Part shown: piece by piece, positions 31,482 to 36,148 of the stretch | Numbering within the stretch: position 1 is the first letter of the stretch | Layout of the letters: every line of letters begins with the position of its first letter | Source of the DNA: an uncultured Pseudomonadota bacterium | GTDB lineage: Bacteria > Myxococcota_A > UBA796 > SXON01 | DNA: 36,148 bases | Direction: 5' to 3' | Assembly: GCA_903921785.1 (NCBI GenBank) | Contig: CAIXRH010000230.1 | Span: 1 to 36,148, forward strand | Made by a program: the position numbers and the translations under genes | Notes under the pieces: model-generated | Database searches by the model: none | Seen by the model: the letters and a program-made list of their open reading frames with translations, nothing else | What the model was told of the DNA's origin: nothing

Positions 31482-33047
31482 ATGAACGATCGTATCGCCC
31501 GCCTGGTCCAGAAGACGCAGGGCCGCCCCGTCCGTTTCGGCATCGTCTCGATGTACGACGTGGAGAACAACGCGGTGCGCATCCTCGCGGCGGCGCTCCG
31601 TCAGGCCGGCCACCACGTCGCCGAGATCTACTTCAAGGACTGGATCAGCAACCACCTCGACCCGGCCACCGACGAGGAGCTGCAGAGCCTCATCAAGGTG
31701 ATCGCCGACGAACACCTCGACACGGTGTGCCTGAGCATCCGGGCGAGCGCGTACTACAACGCCGCGCGCATCCTCACCGACCACATCCACGACGTGATGG
31801 ACATCCCGGTGCTCTGGGGTGGGATGCACCCCACGCTCATGCCCACCGAGTGCATCCAGACGGCCGACATGGTGCTCCAGGGCGAAGGCGAGCTCGCGCT
31901 CACCGAGCTCTGCGACCGGCTCCAGGCGGGCACCGACGTGCTCGACACCGCGAACATGCTCTTCCAGACCAAGGACGGCGTGCGGAAGAACGCGCTTCGT
32001 CCCTTGATCGAGAACCTCGACACGCTCCCGTACCGCGACTACGTCACCCACGACCACAAGTACTTCATCTGGGGCAAGAAGATCGAGAAGGGCGACCCGA
32101 TGCACGGGGACCCGGTCTTCCAGATGATGGGCAGCCGCGGCTGCATCTACAAGTGCAGCTACTGCTACAACAGCACCTACAAGAAGGACGTGTACCCGGG
32201 CCAGAAGTGGTTCCGCGTGCGCTCGCCCGCCTCCATGGTCGACGAGATCAAGGAAGCCAAGAAACACTGGGACTTCAAGCGGATCCGCTTCGACGACGAG
32301 GTCTTCAACTTCCAGCACGACTGGCTGGTGGAGTTCTGCGACCTCTACCCCAAGGAGATCGGCCTCCCGTTCGAGGTCTTCATCGAGCCGAAGCTGGTGA
32401 ACGAAGAGCGGATGACGATGCTCGCCGCCGCGGGGCTCAAGAACGTCTACATGGGCGTGCAGAGCTCCGAGCGGGTCACCGGGCACCTCTACGATCGCCG
32501 GGTGAAGAACACCACGATCAACGACATCGCCGACCTGTTCAAGAAGCTCGGCATCAAGGGCCACTTCCAGCTCATCTTCGACGATCCGGTCTCCACGGTG
32601 GAGGACAAGGCCGCGCTGTTCGACATGATCAGCCAGTTCCCCCACCCGTTCGACCTCTACCTGTTCTCCATGACGGTCTTCCCGGGCTCGGAGCTCAACC
32701 ACAAGCTCCTGGAGTCGGGCCTCATCAGCGAGTACGACATCGAGGGCCTCGCCACCAAGACCTTCTACCAGCACCGGGTGAACCTCGAATACCCGCGCCC
32801 GGTGGAGGACACCTTCTGGATCGCGATGACGCAGATGCTCTCGAAGCCCTTCGTGCCGCGCGCGATGCTCCGCCCGCTCACCAAGGTGGAGTTCCTCAAG
32901 AAGCACCCCTGGCCGGTCATCCAGATGGCGCACGCCAGCAACTACGTGAAGATGGGGACCACCGCGGTGTCGATGGCCGCCAACGGCGAGATGACCAAGA
33001 CGCTCATGCGGCGCTGGCTCTCCTTCGATCGGGTGATCACGACCTGA
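31482..33047 (+). CDS. B12-binding-domain radical SAM protein
   Basis: A 521-residue class B radical SAM enzyme. Residues about 15-150 form a cobalamin-binding Rossmann domain (VRFGIVSMYDVENNAVRILA; TVCLSIRASAYYNAARIL; IPVLWGGMHPTLMP; DMVLQGEGELALTEL), typical of BchE/phosphonate-methyltransferase-like families, which lack the DxHxxG cobalt ligand. The radical SAM core begins at GSRGCIYKCSYCYN, with Cys221, Cys225 and Cys228 as [4Fe-4S] ligands (CxxxCxxC). KRIRFDDEVF, GLKNVYMGVQSSE and GHFQLIFDDPV are barrel strands. The substrate is unknown: methylation, cyclisation or lipid/bacteriochlorin chemistry are all possible. ATG at 31482 is chosen because the 30 upstream codons are not conserved-looking. 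It stands alone, with no peptide-precursor gene visible next to it. Confidence 0.88.
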   Translation: MNDRIARLVQKTQGRPVRFGIVSMYDVENNAVRILAAALRQAGHHVAEIYFKDWISNHLDPATDEELQSLIKVIADEHLDTVCLSIRASAYYNAARILTDHIHDVMDIPVLWGGMHPTLMPTECIQTADMVLQGEGELALTELCDRLQAGTDVLDTANMLFQTKDGVRKNALRPLIENLDTLPYRDYVTHDHKYFIWGKKIEKGDPMHGDPVFQMMGSRGCIYKCSYCYNSTYKKDVYPGQKWFRVRSPASMVDEIKEAKKHWDFKRIRFDDEVFNFQHDWLVEFCDLYPKEIGLPFEVFIEPKLVNEERMTMLAAAGLKNVYMGVQSSERVTGHLYDRRVKNTTINDIADLFKKLGIKGHFQLIFDDPVSTVEDKAALFDMISQFPHPFDLYLFSMTVFPGSELNHKLLESGLISEYDIEGLATKTFYQHRVNLEYPRPVEDTFWIAMTQMLSKPFVPRAMLRPLTKVEFLKKHPWPVIQMAHASNYVKMGTTAVSMAANGEMTKTLMRRWLSFDRVITT

Positions 33048-33056
33048 TCGCGCGGC

Positions 33057-33190
33057 GGAGGGCACAGGGCGGCCCGGCGGCCGGAGGCCGCCGTCGGTGC
33101 CCTCCAGGCTCGCGGCGGAGCCCCGAGCGCGCCGGTCGTACCCGGTCGGCGGCCCGCGGGGCCGGCCGCCGACGGCCCGCTGCGCGGGCC
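33057..33190 (+). terminator. Array of three strong hairpins
   Basis: Hairpin 1: GGAGGGCAC (33057-33065) pairs with GTGCCCTCC (33097-33105), enclosing a second 8-bp stem (33075-33082 with 33086-33093, GGA loop). Hairpin 2: GTCGGCGGCC (33145-33154) pairs with GGCCGCCGAC (33164-33173). Hairpin 3: GGCCCGC (33174-33180) pairs with GCGGGCC (33184-33190). All stems are perfect. The array starts 9 nt after the radical SAM stop. It may be a compound terminator or mRNA 3' stabiliser. Confidence 0.55.
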
Positions 33191-33261
33191 CCTTCCGGTG
33201 GCCTGCTGCGTCGTCGTCGGGCCGCTTTCGCCGCGAACCTCACGATCCGGGAACCGTGGGG

Positions 33262-33267
33262 TATCCT
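33262..33267 (+). promoter_or_regulatory. Putative -10 box of lipoprotein gene
   Basis: TATCCT, the best -10 match in the window, lies 23 nt before GTG 33291 with a GGAGG ribosome site in between. Confidence 0.45.
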
Positions 33268-33290
33268 TGAGCGTGGACGCGGAGGGGCGG

Positions 33291-34439
33291 GTGCGGCTCG
33301 GGAGTCGGAGAGCGGGCGGGGTCGTGTGGTTGCTGCTCGGCGCGGGCGCCCTGGGGTGGGCGGTCGCGGCGTGCTCCGCTCCCGAGCCCGCTTGCGTACG
33401 CGTAGTCGAGGAGACCGGGTCTCCCGTGGAGGGGGTCGAGGTGAAGGCGGTGTGGAGCGGCCTGGAGGGGCTCTTCGCCCCGGGCGCGCGCTCGAACGAC
33501 GCGGGGTTGGCCTGCTTTCCGGCGCCGGCGACGGAGGTTTTCGCCGAGGGCCTCGGCTGGGACCTGGGCGCCGTCATCCCGTCCGCGCCCCCGTACCCCG
33601 ACCTGCGGGTGGCGCCGGTGTGCCATCGGAAGGTGACGGTGGACTGGGGCGCCGCTGCCGGCGTGGTGAACGCCACCTACGCCCGGGTGCAGCTCCGCGG
33701 CGGCTTCGGCGTCGCCGCTCGGCTTGGGCCCGACGATCCCGAGGACGGGGAGCCCCGGGGGCTCCCGTGCGTGACCCTCGCGGCGCGCGTGAGCGAGGCG
33801 CGGGGCTGGTCGGTGGAGCCGGCGGTGGTGCCTGCGGGAACGGAGGACATCCACCTCTGGGTCGTCGAGTCGGCCAACCGGCCCGCGGACGTTCCCGGGC
33901 GACTCCCGGCCGACGTCGCTGCGGTCCTGGCGCCCGGGACGGGCGAGCTCGCAGTGGCCGCGGCGGCGGGCTCCCAGCCCGGGACCCTGTGGAAGGTCGA
34001 CGGGGCGGAGGCGATCCTCCTGGGGCCGCCCGGACGGCGCGAGGCGGGCCGCGCGGTGTGGGCCGCGCTCGCACCGGGAGCGTACGTGCTGCTCGGTCAC
34101 GATTCAGTGGCGCTCGGGCCGTTTTCCCTCGACGAGGGGGAGCATCGGGACGTTCAACCTGTGTCGATGGCGGACGGCGTACCCCGTTCGTTCGGCAGCG
34201 ACGGGCTGGGGGGCGGGCCGGCGGCCGTCGTGACGTGCCCGGGGAGACAACAGTTCGTCCCGTTCGTGCAGCCCACCCTCACGTTGCCCGTGGGCGAGGA
34301 TTGCACCGTCACCCTGTGCGGGTCCACCGCCGGCTGTGCCGTGGACGCGGATGGGCGGTGCGCTCCGGACTCCGCCTTGGCGTGCCCGAACGGGGTGGAC
34401 GTGCAGGGGCACCAGGTCGGAGATCGCGAGCCGCGCTGA
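33291..34439 (+). CDS. Predicted lipoprotein, function unknown
   Basis: A 382-residue protein with a classical lipoprotein signal: MRLGSRRAGGVVWLLLGAGA, then a VAAC lipobox with Cys28. Residues about 32-95 (CVRVVEETGSPVEGVEVKAV ... NDAGLACFPA) look like a carboxypeptidase-regulatory-type beta-sandwich; the rest is beta-rich without a family I know. The C-terminal 60 residues carry six cysteines (TCPG, DCTVTLCGS, GCAVD, RCAPD, ACPNG), probably disulfide-bonded. GTG at 33291 has GGAGG five nt upstream. The frame is open back to 33198, with TTG and GTG alternatives at 33267 and 33273. Convergent with the sulfatase-like gene, 9 nt between stops. Confidence 0.65.
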   Translation: MRLGSRRAGGVVWLLLGAGALGWAVAACSAPEPACVRVVEETGSPVEGVEVKAVWSGLEGLFAPGARSNDAGLACFPAPATEVFAEGLGWDLGAVIPSAPPYPDLRVAPVCHRKVTVDWGAAAGVVNATYARVQLRGGFGVAARLGPDDPEDGEPRGLPCVTLAARVSEARGWSVEPAVVPAGTEDIHLWVVESANRPADVPGRLPADVAAVLAPGTGELAVAAAAGSQPGTLWKVDGAEAILLGPPGRREAGRAVWAALAPGAYVLLGHDSVALGPFSLDEGEHRDVQPVSMADGVPRSFGSDGLGGGPAAVVTCPGRQQFVPFVQPTLTLPVGEDCTVTLCGSTAGCAVDADGRCAPDSALACPNGVDVQGHQVGDREPR

Positions 34440-34448
34440 GCCGCGAGG

Positions 34449-35939
34449 TCACCGCGGCGCGTCGCCCTCCGCCTCCGCCCCCGGTGCCGCCTCCCGCGCC
34501 TCCGGCGACCAGTAGCCCCGCTCCTGGAGCGCCTTGCGGAGCTCTGGCGAGATCGGCGCGCCCGTGTCGAGGGCGGGGTGGATGGCGCCGCGCCAGCCCA
34601 CGATGGCCGCGGCGAGCGCCGCGGCATCGCCAGCCTGCTCCCTGGGAATCTCCGCGCCGAAGGCGGTGTGCGCGGCGCCCACGCCGAGCTCGTTCTGGGG
34701 GTCGAGCGCCGGCCGCGTCGCCAGCTCCGGCGCCCCCGCCGCGAGGTGGGCCTGGTGTTCGGTGAGCCGCACCCGCCCGTCGGTAGCCGAGACCATGTCC
34801 ATCACCCCCTCGGCGAAAACGCACGGGTCGCCGCCGCCGGCCTGGAGCGGCTTCGCCACCACGCCCTCGGGCATCGTGCCCTGCGCCGCCGTGACCAGGG
34901 TGGGGAGCACGCGACGGAGGTCCACGAGGTCGTCCTTCATGCCGCCGCCGGTGAACCCGGGCCCGGCGACGACCAGCGGCACGTGGAGCGTGGAGTCCCA
35001 GAGGCCGGCGCGGTGGTTCATGTAGCCGTGGTCGAGGAGGTCCTCGCCGTGGTCGGCGACCACGACGACCAGGGTGGTGGTGAGGTCGACGTGGGCGAGG
35101 AGCTCGCCGAGCCAGAAGTCGCCGTAGAGCAGGCCGCTGTCGTAGTGGTCGCGGAGGTGGGCGACCTCGGCGTCGGAGAGCTTCACCACCCGCTCGTCGG
35201 GGCCGGGCTCGGCGGGGAGGGTGTAGAAGTCGGTGCCGAGGACGGTGCGGCCGGCGGCGTGGACGAAGTCGGCGGGCTTGCGGTCGGGGAAGAAGAGGTT
35301 CCCGCGGAGCTGCTCCACGGCGAGCGGGTCCGCCGCGAGCGCCTCCACCAGGTCCGTCGCGCCGGTGGTGCCCCAGGGGTGGTGGAACGGGCCGCGCTGC
35401 ACGTAGGGCGAGTGGGCGTCGTAGCCGTGGACGAAGGCGAACCACGGGTGGCCGGACTGCGCCGCGATCCAGCGTTCGGCGCGGGGCACGCTGTCGAAGA
35501 AGGAGCCGAAGCGGGTGGCGCCCGAGGCGGCCTCGAAAACCTGGAAGCCCTGGTCGAACCCGAAGTCGGCCACGATGTGGCCGCCACCGGTGAACGCGCC
35601 GGTGCTGTAGCCGTACGCCTGGAGCACCTTCCCGATCGTCTGGGCCGTGGCCGGGACGCCGTAGCTCCCGTAGTCGGGCAGGGCGATCTCCGAGGGGTAA
35701 CGCCCGGTGAGCAGCGCCGCGTGGCTGTAGAGCGACTCGTTGCCGACGGAGTAGGCGCGGGTCCAGGTGGTGCCGAGCTTCGCGAGCTTCGCGAGGTTCG
35801 GCGTGGTGTCCCGCTTGCCGCCCAGGCTGGTGTGGTCGTACCGGACGGTGTCCATCGAGACCAGGAGCAGGTTCGGCGGGCCGGAGGGCGCGGTCGGCGC
35901 GGAGGTGCCGCAGCCGAGGAGCAGAAGGAGCAGGTTCAC
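34449..35939 (-). CDS. Sulfatase-superfamily lipoprotein with altered active site
   Basis: A 496-residue predicted lipoprotein, MNLLLLLLGC with lipid Cys10. The alkaline-phosphatase-fold core shows LLLVSMDTVRYDHTSLGG (metal ligand Asp30), then YSHAALLTGRYP, HGYDAHSPY, and VVVVADHGEDLLDHGY (metal Asp/His). In true sulfatases the motif before AALLTG is C/S-x-P-S/x-R, whose Cys or Ser becomes formylglycine. Here it is S69-L-Y-S-H73: Ser replaces Cys, Tyr replaces Pro and His replaces Arg, so formylglycine formation is doubtful. It may act as a phosphohydrolase, phosphotransferase or non-classical sulfatase. The start is GTG at 35939, overlapping the stop of the upstream gene (GTGA); GTG at 35975 is an alternative. 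Confidence 0.8.
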   Translation of the reverse strand: MNLLLLLLGCGTSAPTAPSGPPNLLLVSMDTVRYDHTSLGGKRDTTPNLAKLAKLGTTWTRAYSVGNESLYSHAALLTGRYPSEIALPDYGSYGVPATAQTIGKVLQAYGYSTGAFTGGGHIVADFGFDQGFQVFEAASGATRFGSFFDSVPRAERWIAAQSGHPWFAFVHGYDAHSPYVQRGPFHHPWGTTGATDLVEALAADPLAVEQLRGNLFFPDRKPADFVHAAGRTVLGTDFYTLPAEPGPDERVVKLSDAEVAHLRDHYDSGLLYGDFWLGELLAHVDLTTTLVVVVADHGEDLLDHGYMNHRAGLWDSTLHVPLVVAGPGFTGGGMKDDLVDLRRVLPTLVTAAQGTMPEGVVAKPLQAGGGDPCVFAEGVMDMVSATDGRVRLTEHQAHLAAGAPELATRPALDPQNELGVGAAHTAFGAEIPREQAGDAAALAAAIVGWRGAIHPALDTGAPISPELRKALQERGYWSPEAREAAPGAEAEGDAPR

Positions 35940-36148
35940 GGCGCGGCCCCCGGGAGTGATCGGGCCGTGGCCCACGCGGCGAAGCCCCAGGCGAGCCCCA
36001 CCGCCGACATCAAGACCACGCTGGGATCGAGCTTCGGCGGCTTGCTCCGGCGTGTCGCGACCGTCGCGACCGTCGCGACAGATGTGCTGCTCGCGTCCCG
36101 CATGCCCGAGGCGCCGGCTCCACCGCCCGCGCCGAACGCCCCGCCCGC
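35936..36148 (-). CDS. C-terminal part of a membrane protein, cut by window edge
   Basis: The frame is open from the window end to TGA at 35938-35936 and encodes about 70 residues: a Gly/Ala-rich stretch, a VATVATVAT repeat (three 9-bp units, GTCGCGACC-like on the plus strand near 36054-36080), a basic RRSKPPKLD turn and one hydrophobic helix (VVLMSAVGLAWGFAAWATA) close to the C-terminus. The family is unknown. The basic stretch just before a terminal helix suggests a tail-anchored or last-helix arrangement. Its stop overlaps the sulfatase-like start, so the two are coupled. Confidence 0.5.
   Translation of the reverse strand, partial: AGGAFGAGGGAGASGMRDASSTSVATVATVATRRSKPPKLDPSVVLMSAVGLAWGFAAWATARSLPGAAP

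Noticed and set aside
31482-33047. Radical SAM gene as part of a RiPP biosynthetic cluster
   Set aside because: No short precursor-like ORF, RRE domain or dedicated peptidase gene is visible next to it; the neighbouring POT transporter alone is not enough.

Overview
The window is very GC-rich DNA from a bacterium that looks like a member of the Myxococcota (the old deltaproteobacterial myxobacteria) or a close relative. The signs are many secreted lipoproteins with Asp/Thr/Ser/Gly linkers after the lipid-attachment cysteine, Asp-rich MopE-type metal-binding repeats, FG-GAP propellers, a subtilase and a second protein ending in MYXO-CTERM-like tails (Cys, hydrophobic helix, Arg cluster), and long antisense shadow frames typical of high GC3. 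This placement is an inference from protein style; there is no rRNA. I see no tRNA, CRISPR array, insertion sequence or phage gene.

Layout. 1-118: end of an unidentified plus-strand gene. 225-5265: minus-strand run of a CysQ/IMPase-family phosphatase, a TetA-like MFS exporter, an exported single-pass membrane protein and a clan-A glycosidase lipoprotein. 5374-6919: an FG-GAP lipoprotein divergent from a 29-codon lipoprotein ORF that overlaps an AEC-family carrier (6916-7788). 7792-11583: a MopE/seven-FG-GAP lipoprotein and a TPR-GGDEF diguanylate cyclase. 11803-16618: a GST, a small lipoprotein, a three-gene group (Ig-like lipoprotein, HEAT protein, metzincin lipoprotein) lying between two copies of a dispersed repeat, and another small lipoprotein. 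16600-20418: a beta-helix lipoprotein, a Thr/Asp-repeat lipoprotein and an SH3b protein. 20465-22393: pyrD and an EamA/DMT exporter. 22581-26824: subtilase, Pro-rich lipoprotein, aminopropyltransferase-like enzyme and a membrane protein. 26848-29817: thiD and a chemoreceptor. 29860-33047: a POT peptide transporter divergent from a B12-binding radical SAM enzyme. 33291-36148: a lipoprotein, a sulfatase-superfamily lipoprotein and the end of a membrane protein.

Housekeeping functions (pyrimidine and thiamine synthesis, PAP or inositol phosphate turnover, transport, c-di-GMP signalling, chemotaxis) are interspersed with at least a dozen envelope lipoproteins, several of them adhesive or hydrolytic (glycosidase, metzincin, subtilase, sulfatase-like). 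This fits a predatory or scavenging soil or sludge lifestyle, which is inference.

The most interesting signals are non-coding or at gene starts. Several lipoprotein genes have a TAnnnT box only 6-7 nt before the start codon and no Shine-Dalgarno, suggesting leaderless mRNAs. Many of these proteins have extremely short, uncharged lipoprotein signal peptides. A dispersed intergenic repeat occurs three times. A perfect 10-bp promoter-like sequence is mirrored in front of two divergent genes. A chain of three strong hairpins follows the radical SAM gene. I did not find a clearly new defence or biosynthetic system.
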